Source: Peribolospora baueri (Eukaryota > Basidiomycota > Peribolosporomycetes > Peribolosporales > Peribolosporaceae). From it: a stretch of 64,000 bases of DNA. The stretch is from contig JAMDHS010000007.1 of the NCBI GenBank assembly GCA_029717555.1, positions 1-64,000 of the forward strand, given 5' to 3'. Of this stretch, positions 31,625 through 42,385 are shown piece by piece. The position numbers and the translations under genes were made by a program. How positions within the stretch are numbered: position 1 is the first letter of the stretch; each line of letters starts with the position of its first letter. The notes under the pieces were generated by a model. That model did not search any database. It saw only the letters and a list, made by a program, of their open reading frames with translations, and was not told the origin of the DNA.

Positions 31625-34600
31625 TCAAACGGCAGCGCCGGGGGGAGCTTGCAAGTTCATAGCGTGCGAGCCATTGTCGCCCCTGGCCAGGTTTTTGCCC
31701 AGATCGGGGTGTTGCTGGCGGGCCTTTTCGAGCACGCGCGCCATGCCGTCCAAGCTGGAATGGGGCGTCATTAAGTTAGAATCAGCAACGGCGAGCTACC
31801 TCGGAATTTATTAAAGCCAGAGAGCATGAGGCGGATCGATACGCACCCCTTGTCGAGCTGATCCAGGGGAGGACCAAAGCTGAGCCGGACGAACTGCTCG
31901 CAGGGCTACGAGGGCAAGATCCGTAGATGAAGAGAGTATCGACAGTGTCGCTCGTCAGACCTCTCGCTTCGTTCACCACACCTCCACTGCAGGTAGCAGA
32001 ACGCCAAGCTCCACGGTGGCGGTCAAGATAGAAAAAGCGGATGGGCATGCTTACGCTGTCAACGAGATTACGCCTGTGAGAGGGGTTGACATCGAAGAAG
32101 ATGCCGGGCACGACGATTACCTGGATGAAGGACAAGTTGTCGAGCAATGAACAGGCGTGAGCAAGGCGAGTTCCGTGGAACTAATTCACCGAGGCTCATC
32201 GACCCGAGCTAAAGGGCCTCGGGACCCCAATGCGAGCTCACCTTCTCCTTGAGAAGCTCTTCGAAGAATACGAGGCCCGAGTTGAGCGGGTGGGGCAGGC
32301 TGCTCAGATTGAGCCTGTATGTTGCCACCAAAGGCAGGAGGCGTGAAAAAAACGTCTCTTCGCGAAGGAACACTTAAGTGAATTGAGTGTGGGCTAGATG
32401 TGTCCGCTCACCAGATGTAGAAAGTCGCCTTGGGAGGGACCTTAACGGGCAAGCCCATCTCCGCGAGACGCTTCAGGACGTGGTTGCGCTTGAGGCGGAA
32501 ATGCTAAATAGGAAGAGAGGATATCGCCACAGGAATTTGTTCAGCATGACTTTCAATTCACCGTTGCTTGGGAAGGAAGAGCTTTAGTCAAAGAGATGGC
32601 TCACCTTCTGCAGGGCAAGACGGTCGTTGCGGATGCGGTCGGGCTCGACTGTAGTCGAACATATGAACGAAGAGAATGGATCAGTCAACGTATCCTCATT
32701 CATCAAGAACCTCCCATTTGTAGATGAAGGTGCTCACGCATCTGGAGGGCAAGACACTGCATAGGGTGAGAAGAGCTGAATGAAGTAGGAGCGAGAGCAA
32801 ATTAGACGGTCCTTTTCCAGCAAAAACTATATCCAGTTCGAGTATATTCACCCTCCGTCGAGGTAGGAGCCAGACTGGTTGAGCGCCGAGATCATTTCCT
32901 TCGGTCCGACAACCCAGCACACGCGCCAGCCCGGGCAGCTAAGAGCGGGAGGGGACGCGGGCCATATGCATGAAAGCCGACGTCAGCCAGAACGTCTATG
33001 ACCAGGAGATTAGACATTCTTCAGAAGGGTTGAGGTCCATCAGGAGACCCGTTTTACTTACCGCCAGTTCTTCGTCAGACCATCGATGAGGATGACCGAG
33101 TCCCTGTTGACGTCCTCGACGTATTCTGCGGCTGCAGGAGGAGATGGAGGAATCGGTTCATCGCGTGTGCAACACCTTCATGCTCGGCGCGACTCTGCAC
33201 GCACCCGACACGCCTCTGCCGAGTTCACCCTCGTGCTGGTACCCTGTTCCAACAGAAGGCAAAGAGCAGAACCAGTCGGGTGGCGTCAGCGCTGCCGCCT
33301 TTCAAAGGGCCAAACAATCCCCAACCGAGGTCTCGGGAGATGGCGACCGAGCACCGGAAACATACAAGAGTAGAATTCGTCAAGGATGATCGTGCATCTG
33401 CCGTCGGCCAGTTTTGTGAGCTGGTTCAGCTCCTCGCCCTCAATCACTTGGCCGGTAGGATTGCGAGGGTTGGACAGACAGACAACGGACAAGCCACTGG
33501 AGGGGGGACGGCGAAGGACATTATATGAGGACTCGAGGTATCACTCCATGTAATAGAACGCTGGCCTGCCACATACCGGTTACGAATCTCTTTAGCCAGA
33601 TTATCGACCTTGAGCTTCCATTCGTCCGCCTCCTCGAGTAAGGTAGGGATGGGCACGAGGCGTTTGAAAACAGAGAGCATGGACTCGTAGCTGGCAAGAA
33701 GAGGGTCATGTGCGAAAGGAGGCGTAAGAGGGTCGAGTCCAGGCTACGGTAGAGCTTAATGTCATCATGGTTCACTCCGGAAAAGCAAAGCGCTCACGCG
33801 GTGTACTCGGGCAGTTGATAGCTGGATGCAAGCAAGATTGTAGAAGTCAAGAGTCAGGTGAGAACACGACGAGCCAGACCGCCTCACCAGCCGCGTCGTC
33901 GAGTCGCAATGCGCCCTGCCCGTCCTCTGAGCAAAAGCCCCGACGCAACTCACCCGCAGTTCACATCTCCAATAACGGCGGCCAGTCTCGCTAGGCCGGC
34001 CCTGCCACCGGGGACGATGCAGACGTTCTCCGGTCCGTATTGGCTCTGCTTTCCCTGACGATATGTGGTGTTGTAGTAGTCCGCGACGGCTTCGCGTAGA
34101 GGGAGGATGCCCGTGGTGGGAGCGTACTCGTGCACCCCGTCCCCAAGAGCATCAAGGTCCAAAATACCAGGCTTCGGCATGGCATCAGGGATGTGCCCGG
34201 TCTCGGGAGCGCCTTGTCCGAAATTAGCCCACTCCGGATTCTCATAGGAGAAGCCGTTCTTCGAGAGGCATTACGACAAACCAGGACAAGAGCGGGGGCG
34301 GAACAAGCGCATACCGTAAGTAAGAGCCGAGCACGCACCCTCTGCTTGGGTGCGAAGCGACGCCTCACTCACCTTCATGGCTCGATCCATGACGAAGATG
34401 ACGCCTGAGAGAGATTTTTTGGAGAGAAGAAGGCGGAGCGTGGGCGCATGAATCGCTCTCAAACCTCAGGGCACTGCAGAAGAAGTAGGGTACTGTTTCT
34501 TCCGTCGTCACACGACCTTACGCCGTCGTCACTCCGACTCACTCACCCGTACTGCCGGGATGGGTGATGCCGGGTATGGTCTCATGGTAATCCGCTTCTT

Positions 34601-34876
34601 GCTTAACCCCGTGTCCGCGGTGGGCACGAAAGATCTGGTGAGCCTCGGACTCCTTCTCGTGACGAATCTGCTCGAGCACTTGCTCAGCTACTTCGCGGAA
34701 GCTGTGGGCCGTTGGTGCGCAGCGAGGACGGAGGAGGAACAAGTCGTTAGAAAACGAGATTGTCGCGTCGCGGTCGCGTCCACCCGTCGACCGTGCCCCC
34801 ATACTCACTGCATGCTGTCCTGCTGTTCAGAAGACGATGAGGGTTGGAAAGAGGAGGGCTCCACCGGCGGCGCCAT
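31625..34876 (-). CDS. Class I/II PLP-dependent aminotransferase
   Basis: Fold-type I aminotransferase, substrate not determined. Sixteen exons between 34876-34809 and 31754-31625 (others start at 34701, 34404, 34258, 33821, 33690, 33496, 33131, 32938, 32775, 32648, 32503, 32314, 32120 and 31905); 495 aa, phases consistent throughout. Landmarks: FGQGAPETGHIPDAM, YAPTTGILPLREAVADYYN, IVPGGRAGLARLAAV (PLP phosphate loop), YQLPEYTAYES, CLSNPRNPTG (residues 239-248), TIILDEFYS with PLP-binding D273, and LIDGLTKNWRCPGWRVCW with Schiff-base lysine K297. The N-terminal 70 residues are hydrophilic, with no clear targeting signal. Exon 5 is only 24 nt. The PGGRAGL and LTKNW versions are less common than in classical aspartate aminotransferases. 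Confidence 0.9.
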
Positions 34877-35251
34877 TGCCAGCAGCTTATACAGTAGCTA
34901 TTTATGGGGCTGAAGTCGTCCGACCTCGGCAGCGCCACCACAACGCCTACGCCGATCGCCGGGAGGGACCATTATCGCGGATGTTAACCGCCATCCGTAC
35001 TAACCCTAAGTAGTCGGCGGCTCGGCGCACGGGCCTCCTCCTCTCCTTGACAGCCGGCTTCGTCGGCTCGCCATCCAGCCTCTCTTACTCTGCCTTCGCT
35101 GCCTCGCCTGCGTCTCTCCTTTTTGGGCCGGTTTCCATCGGCCGGAACGGTGAAGGTAGGAATAGAACAGATTGGAGCCCAACATAATCCATCGTCATAA
35201 AGCGACAAGCAAGGACGGCAGCATCTGATCTAAAAGCGAGAGCACAATTTC
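34877..35251. other. Spacer, tandem minus-strand genes
   Basis: Promoter of the aminotransferase and 3' side of the Lon gene. One ctaaccctaa telobox-like string lies at 35001-35010. No gene seen. Confidence 0.5.
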
Positions 35252-38200
35252 CTACAGCCTCGCCTGCCCCTGCCCGCCTGGGCGCTTCCTTCCAACCTCC
35301 CTCTCCCTATCCTTACCCCTTCCAACCTCATCCCTCCTGGCTAGGAGCCCCTCAAACAGTTCTACTCCGAATGCAGCCTCCAACGCCTGCCAGATGGAGC
35401 GGACGTAAACAATCTCGAGCTCTTCTGCGACGGATTTGGGCAAGTCGGCTGCCACGTCCTTGTGGTTCCTTTCTGGAAGGAGCACACGCTTGATGCCCGC
35501 TCTGTGGGCCCCAAGGACCTTCTCCTTGATTCCACCCACGGGAGTCACGTTGCCTCGGAGCGTGATTTCACCCGTGGCGGCGAGCGTCGTGGGAAGAGAA
35601 CGCTTGGTGAAGAGGGAGACGAGAGAGAGCACCATGGCGACGCCGGCCGAGGGGCCATCCTTAGGGATCGCGCCGCTGGGGAGATGTCTAGGACATGAGG
35701 GCGAGAGTGCCGTCATTCAGAACCAAACAACCATTTTTAAACGAGGATGGCAGGGCCAAAAAAAGAGACTCACAAGTGGATGTCGTTCTTGGGGAATTCC
35801 GCTTCCTTGCTCTCCGTGATGCCGAGTTCAAAGGCGTGTGCTTTGACCCAGCTGAGCCCTAGCGTAGCGCTCTCGGAGATGACGTCGCCCAAAGAGCCGG
35901 TGAGCTTGAGCGACCCGGAGCCGCCGGGCATGAGGATGGATTCGATGTGCAGGATGCCCCCGTTGCCAGAGCCTTGGTAGGCCAGACCGGTGGCGATGCC
36001 GGGTCTGGCCTCCGTCTCTGCCACCTCTGGCTCGAACTTTTCAATACCGAGAATCCGCTCCAGATCCTCGACCGTCACCTTGGCGTCGTACGTCTTCCTC
36101 TCACCCTTTCCACCTTCCTTCTGCATTCCCGCCCGTGCCTCCCTGCCCTTGTGCCTCATTTCGGCAAACTCAACCGCCTTGCTTCTCACCACCGCTCCAA
36201 TTTCCCTTTCCAAGCTCCTCACGCCGGCCTCACGGGTGTAAGCGGTAGCGATCTGCAAAATCACATCATCCCCCATGACCACGTGCTCAGGCTTCAATCC
36301 CTGAGCGCGTACTTGCTTGGAGAGAAGATACTTCCTAGCGATCGCCAGTTTCTCGTCCCACGAGTATCCAGAAACGCGAATGACCTCTGTACGATCGAGG
36401 AGAGGCTCGGGAATGGTGTCGAGGGTGTTGGCGGTGGCGATGAAGAGCACCTTAGAGAGATCGATGGGTACATTGATGTAGTGATCGTTGAAGGCATGAT
36501 TCTGTAAGCCGGCACAACGAAACGGAAAGGTATGGTTTATGAGCCAAGGTGGGCCCATGGCGACAGAGACAACTACAACCAGGTCTACTGACCTGCTCAG
36601 GATCCAGCACCTCCAACATGGCCGCACTCGGATCGCCGTGGTATCCGGAAAACGCATTGAGCTTGTCGATCTCGTCAAGCAAGAAGACGGGATCATTCAC
36701 GCCGACTTTTCGGAGGCCTTGAACCTGGGATTGTGAGGACGATTTGACCGCCGTCAGTAGTTGCGCTTCCCAATCAGCAATGGAGACACGGGGCACTGCC
36801 GCCGCCGATGATAAATAAACTCAGGAGCGAGTCCAGTCGAGGTGCTCACAATAGCGCCGGGCATGGCGCCCACGTACGTCCTACGATGGCCGCGGATTTC
36901 GGCCTCGTCCCGCACGCCGCCAAGCGAGATGCGGTGGAACTTGCGGCGAAGCGCGGTGGCGAGGGAACGGGCTATTGATGTCTTTCCCGTTCCCGGGGGA
37001 CCCACAAGCTGTGTGGAAGTAGAGCGGAGCGTAGTGGAGGATAGTGAGCAGATGGGTCCGGCCGATGTCATGCGAGTAGATGGGACAACGAATTGAACGG
37101 CTCACAAGTAGGATAGGCCCCTTGTCAGCGACAGTGACTCTCTTCCTCTTGCTCCTTTCCTTATCCTTCCTCTCCCTCTCCTCCTCCTCCAACAACTCAT
37201 CGAAAGGTCCATTCAATCCCTCCCTCTCCTTTTCCTTCCCCTTCTCCTTCTTTCCTTGTCCCAAGCTTTTAGTTCCACCGGCACGCTGGAGCATCTCCTC
37301 TTTTTTCTTCTCCTCACCAACATCCCTCGCCAGCCTGTTCCGCTCGGCAGCCTCCTCAGCCGCCTCCGCCTCGGCGGCCTGCTCCATCTTGAGGCCAAGC
37401 ACGGCGAGGTACTCTACCAAGCGACGCTTGATCTTGTCCAAGCCGTAGTGGTCCTCATCCAGTATTCTCCGGGCGCGGGCCACCAAATCCTCTTCGTCCG
37501 TCGTTCCCGCTTTCTTGCCTTCCTCGCTCATAGCGTCTCTCGTGTCCTGAAGCGCATCCAGAGAAGTCCGCTCCCATGGCAAGTCGACAATCCACTCGAG
37601 GTAGGACATGATGACGCCTCTTTCCATGCTCTGAGGCGGGATGCGACCGAGGCGCTTGAGCTCCCTCTCGGCCGCTCTCCGTGCCTCTTCCGAGAGAGGC
37701 GCAGAGGCGACACGGCGCTTGAGCTCTGCCAATTCGTCCTCTTCCTCGTCTTCCTCGTCATCCTCCGACGATGGCCCGCTGCGGGCGCCGGGGCCTCGTA
37801 CGCCTGGCGGGAAAAAGCCAGGAAGGGGTCCTCGAGAGGTGCGAGAGGGAGAAAGGGAACGTGAATTGGGAGGCGTGGGATAAGAGGAGGCAGGGAGAGC
37901 CGCGCGGACGCGCGGGTTGAGGGCTGCCAGCTGGGAGATCATGGATTGCAGGCGTTGGCGGAGCAGGGCCTCGCGCTGGTTGCTGCTGAGCGAGGAGGAG
38001 ACGGTCTGGCTCAGGTGTCGTGAGGCCTGGCGCAGGCGAGAGGAATGGATTGTCAACATTGCGAAACAGCGAAGATGAGCCGGAGAGAAGGGAGTATGAC
38101 TGCACTCTTCTGCTAGTCGAGTAACCTACCTTTAAGGCCTCATTCGTCTCTCTCAAAACGCTGATCAAGGACGTAACCCTCTCCTTGACCTTCCACTGGC

Positions 38201-39212
38201 TTAATAGCTCCACTCTGGCCGTCCACTCGCCGGGTCCGAGGGTCCCGGCGACGACATCGGCGAGCACGCCGGCCTGGTCCTCCTTGATCCCTTCGACGAA
38301 CGCGCGGAGCTTCTTCAGCAGTTCCGCAGGCAAGGCGAGCAGGGGTGGGGTGCCTAGGAGGGCGAGGAGTTCGATCGACGCGGCCTTGAGCGCCTCCACG
38401 CTCCCCTCCTCGTCTCTCGCAGATCGGGGGGGACAAGAAGGGAGTGGAAGCTCGGGGAAGGAAGTGATGGACGCGCGAGGGAGGAGTGGCAAAACGTTTG
38501 AAGAGGTTTGCGAGGATGGGGAACTGTGCTCGATGGCGTCGATGCGGATGCGGTACAGGCCGGTGAGGACAATGGTAAGTTGTGGCGAAGTGGACGCTTT
38601 GACGATACGGGTTAAGCGGGCGGCTGAGCAGGAGAAGACGGAATGCAAAGAGGGAGACGTGCGTCAGAGAAGCCTGGGACCAGACGTGGCCAAAAAATTG
38701 CGTACGGAAGTTTGACTGGGACGGCGCTCACCACAACCCCAGCCAGTCAAGTCTTCCTTCCTCAAGTCCTTGCCCGCGAGCCCGGGAGCGTCTTGCTGTC
38801 CGTCCTTGGAGCCGCCGTCATGAAGGACGACGGCCGTCCCTGGGCTGCTCACCTCATTCACGACGCCACGCTCGGTCTCCGACGACGGCGAGGAAGAGGC
38901 CGGGGGGCTTGCGACAGGGACGCAAGCGAGGAGCACGTTGGCACCGTCCTTATGGTGAGAGCCGCCAGCGCCGAGGGCCTTTCCGAGGAGGGGCATGGCG
39001 AGAGAAGCGATGGACTTTCGGCCCGAGCCCGAGCTGGAGGCGGGATTGGAAGAGGAAGAAGACTCGAGGGCGGAACGGAGAAGGGCGATGGTCTCATCTT
39101 GAGAAAGGTGGAGAGAGAGGACGAGGCGTGGGTAGAGGATGGAGGGGTAAGGAAGGGGGAGGAGAGGAAGTGTTGCCGGGCCGATGGCGTTGGGTGAGGT
39201 GGAGTTGGTCAT
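35252..39212 (-). CDS. LONP2: Peroxisomal-type Lon protease
   Basis: ATP-dependent serine protease. Seven exons: 39212-38732, 38623-38130, 38026-37106, 37008-36850, 36724-36593, 36501-35774, 35687-35252; 1116 aa. Residues about 15-330 are the N-terminal LON substrate domain ([46 protein letters not shown]). An acidic insert ([16 protein letters not shown]) and a Lys/Glu-rich insert interrupt the helical region. AAA+ module: GPPGTGKTS (Walker A, near 635), [20 protein letters not shown] (Walker B), [30 protein letters not shown]. Protease domain: [11 protein letters not shown] (catalytic Ser) and [17 protein letters not shown] (catalytic Lys). The last three residues are ARL, a PTS1-type signal, and there is no mitochondrial presequence, so a peroxisomal location is inferred. 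It is transcribed divergently from malate dehydrogenase. Confidence 0.95.
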
Positions 39213-40098
39213 CTTGGGCGAAGCGGCGGGGGGTGAGGGTGTGCTCGCACGAGTCCGATCGCCGGCGCCGAGGTCGGTGCTGGGGCGACGGAGAGGAGAG
39301 GGAGGAGAGGTAGAAGCTGATGGATAGATGGGATTGCTGTGCTATTGTTCGCCACGGGGCAGTCGATGCTGTTGTGGTGGTGATGGTGGCCGTGGTGGTG
39401 GTGGTGATCGTCGAGGCTTGACCCCGCCTGACGTCGATCGCATATCCGGCTATCACGCACATAAGCATAAGCTGGGCGAGGGTTAGGAAGGATCGGCACG
39501 ATTTGCAAAGGCAGTGGTAAGAATTATTTGTCATTTATATTATATTCTATTTCCTTTTCGTTTCGTTTCCTTCACTCCCTTCCTTCCCTTCCCTTTCCTT
39601 TCCTTTCTGTGCTCTTCTCTCCTTCGTTCTCATCTCTTCCTTCGCCCTTGTTCCTTCCGGCTCTCTGGGCCGGTCCGGGGCTCCTCCATTTCACAAGCAA
39701 CCGTCGTCGTGGAACGGAACGGGACAGCATCGGCCAGATACGGCAACCCACCTCCCCCGCTGCGGGGACTGCGGCGACACGGCGCTGGCGATCGCTGGCT
39801 CCGGTGAGTATAAACGGGGTGGCCGTGGCCAACAGGCTCGGCTCCTCACCACCATCTCACCTCCTTCTCTAGACGACCAGACGGACAAACGGCGAGCGAG
39901 CGAGCCAACGAACGAACCATCTCTCCGCAACACTTGCTAGATCGTGAGCGTCTCCCAGTCTTCCACCGTTCATGTCGGGCACGCTCCGTGAGAACACCGC
40001 TGAGCGCCGACCTTACTTCCTGGCCTTCACCCATCATCCTTCTGCCCACCCAACGCCCATCTCTCCCCACTGCCAGACTTCTATCACATCTCGTCAAA
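39213..40098. promoter_or_regulatory. Bidirectional promoter Lon / malate dehydrogenase
   Basis: An 886-bp divergent spacer. It holds a (ggt) repeat at 39364-39410 and a CT-rich tract at 39540-39640. A CT-rich leader precedes the MDH start. Both flanking genes end in PTS1-like tripeptides, so shared control is plausible. No fatty-acid response element is claimed. Confidence 0.45.
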
Positions 40099-41859
40099 AT
40101 GGTTAAGGCAGTTGTCCTCGGAGCCGCCGGCGGTATCGGCCAGCCCCTCTCGCTCCTCCTTAAGCAGAGCCCTCTCATCACTGGTAAGTCCGCGCAATCG
40201 CCGGTTCTCCCTGTCGCTTAACTTCGCTCTCCCTCGTCCGCCCGCACGGCCATCTGCATCGTGGCTGTGTGTGCGCACGAATGGACGTGTCTGGAGGTCT
40301 CCCGTTCGTCCATGTGCGCCCCGCCCTGACCGCCATCTCCCCCTCTTTGCCGTGCAGAGCTCGCTCTGTATGATATCGTCGCCGCCCCTGGTGTCGCCGC
40401 CGACCTGTCGCACATCTCCACGCCCGCCCAGGTCAAGGGTTACCTCCCCGCCGACGACGGCCTCCAGAAGGCCCTCACCGGCGCCAACGTCGTCGTCATC
40501 CCCGCCGGCGTGCCCCGCAAGGTGCGAGCCTGCCGTTGGTCGACTGTCAAAGTCTAGCATGAGACATGTGGTACGGTCCGACCGTGCGCTCATACCGTGA
40601 CCTTGCCTTGTCCTTCTGCTGTGTACAGCCTGGCATGACCCGTGACGACCTGTTCAAGGTGAGCTGCCCAGCCTGATGATGAGGCCGGCCCGTCTTTACA
40701 GTATATATGCTCATCGTCTCTTGTCGCTTCTCGCCTCGCTCTCGCTCGCAGATTAACGCCGGCATCGTTCGCGACCTCGCCACGGGAATCGCCAACCACG
40801 CTCCCAAGGCATTCGTTCTCGTCATCTCCAACCCCGTCAACTCGACCGTTCCCATCGTCGCCGAAGTGTTCAAGAAGGCCGGCGTCTTTGATCCCAAGAG
40901 GTGAGTTTTTACTGGCGTGCGGCATGTGCGACAGTTTCTCAGCGCTGATTTCCTTCCTCGGTCCGTCGCTGCCCCTCGCTTGCGTCGTCCAGGCTCTTCG
41001 GTGTGACAACGCTCGACGTGGTCCGCGCCTCCACGTTTGTCGCTGAGGTGTCCGGCAACCCTCTCGAGGCTTCCAAGTACACCGTTCCCGTCGTCGGTGG
41101 CCACTCGGGCGTGACGATCCTCCCCTTGCTGTCCCAGTCCAAGCCTGCCCTCCCTTCGTCCGTCACCAAGGAGCAGCTCGAGGCGCTCACGAACCGCATT
41201 CAGTTTGGCGGTGACGAGGTCGTCAAGGCCAAGGACGGTGCCGGGTCCGCTACGCTCAGCATGGCTTACGCCGGAGCGCGCTTCGCCTTTGCCGTGCTCG
41301 CCGCCGCCAAGGAGGGCAAGGCAGTCGTCGAGCCCTCCTTCGTCCACCTCTCTGCCGACGCTGAGGGAGGAAAGGCGGTTCAGAAGGAGATTGGCGCGGA
41401 GCTCGAGTACTTCTCAGCGCCCATTCAGCTTGGCGTGAGTGGACCGAGTCTAGTCGAGTTGGATACAGATCGGGCCTGCTCGGCTTGATGCCCAACACGC
41501 TGACATCTCCATCGCCATCAATTTTTTTTTTTGCTTCATCCCGTCCGTCATCTCTGCTCCTCATCCAATCTCTTAGCCCAACGGTGTGGAGAAGATCCTC
41601 CCCCTCGGCCCGATCTCGGACTATGAGAAGACCCTACTCGGCGCCGCCGTCAAGGACCTCTCTGGCAACATTGAGAAGGTGCGTCGCAGTAGGATGCGAG
41701 GGTGTGATCTGCGGCCCATGTCACTGATGTTGCACCCCCTTTCCTACCTTCCCTCCCGCCTTTCAACGCGATCCGTCTCCTTCCCTCGCCCCGTACGGCT
41801 GACGATCGATCGATCGTGCGCACACGCAGGGTGTCTCGTTCGTCGGTGCGAAGCTTTGA
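40099..41859 (+). CDS. MDH: NAD-malate dehydrogenase with C-terminal AKL
   Basis: Interconverts malate and oxaloacetate. Seven exons: 40099-40183, 40358-40521, 40629-40658, 40752-40900, 40993-41434, 41577-41678, 41830-41859; 333 aa. Rossmann loop GAAGGIGQP (8-16); substrate arginines in [35 protein letters not shown] with the catalytic Asp; [10 protein letters not shown] with the catalytic His. The protein begins directly at the Rossmann fold ([12 protein letters not shown]), so there is no mitochondrial presequence. The final exon is ten codons (GVSFVGAKL, stop) and supplies AKL, a PTS1-type ending. Cytosolic and/or peroxisomal location is inferred. If the last intron were kept, the frame would run on to 41987 and the AKL end would be lost. 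Confidence 0.96.
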
Positions 41860-42385
41860 GCCCCACCGCCTCCCTCGTTTCCATGACTTCCCTAGGCTCG
41901 CCGAGAGCACGATACGAAATATGTATACGCTCATCGTGTCGGAGCGCGGAATACTCTTTTTCCCTTCGTCTCTGCAAGGATTTTTAACAAATATAGACGA
42001 GCGTGAGACGACATGCTAGAATAGTACGTAACGTCGAGGGGGGAAGATGTGATCTGCTCCGCAAACGAGACGAGGAGGACTGGCGTTGTGCGATGGTGTT
42101 TATTCTGGCGGAATGCGCAGCCTTGGTCAGGTAGAGATGGTAGACTTTGACAAACGCAAAGCGCGAGCACGTTCGCCGGATTCGTGCGGCCGCCCATGCA
42201 AGGAAGGATAGGACGTCGATCAGATGCTCCTTCAGTGCATCTCCGTTGCCGATTCCAGTGGATATGCGGAAAAAAGACAAACGCTTACGGTCGCTCCTTC
42301 ACCCCAAGCGCTCCAGCGTCGCGGCGATAGGCGCGATTAGAGAAAGTGAGAATGAAATGCATTGTCCGTCACTCGCAGCGTAGCG
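41860..42385. other. Convergent spacer
   Basis: About 530 bp between converging genes; no gene recognised. Confidence 0.55.
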
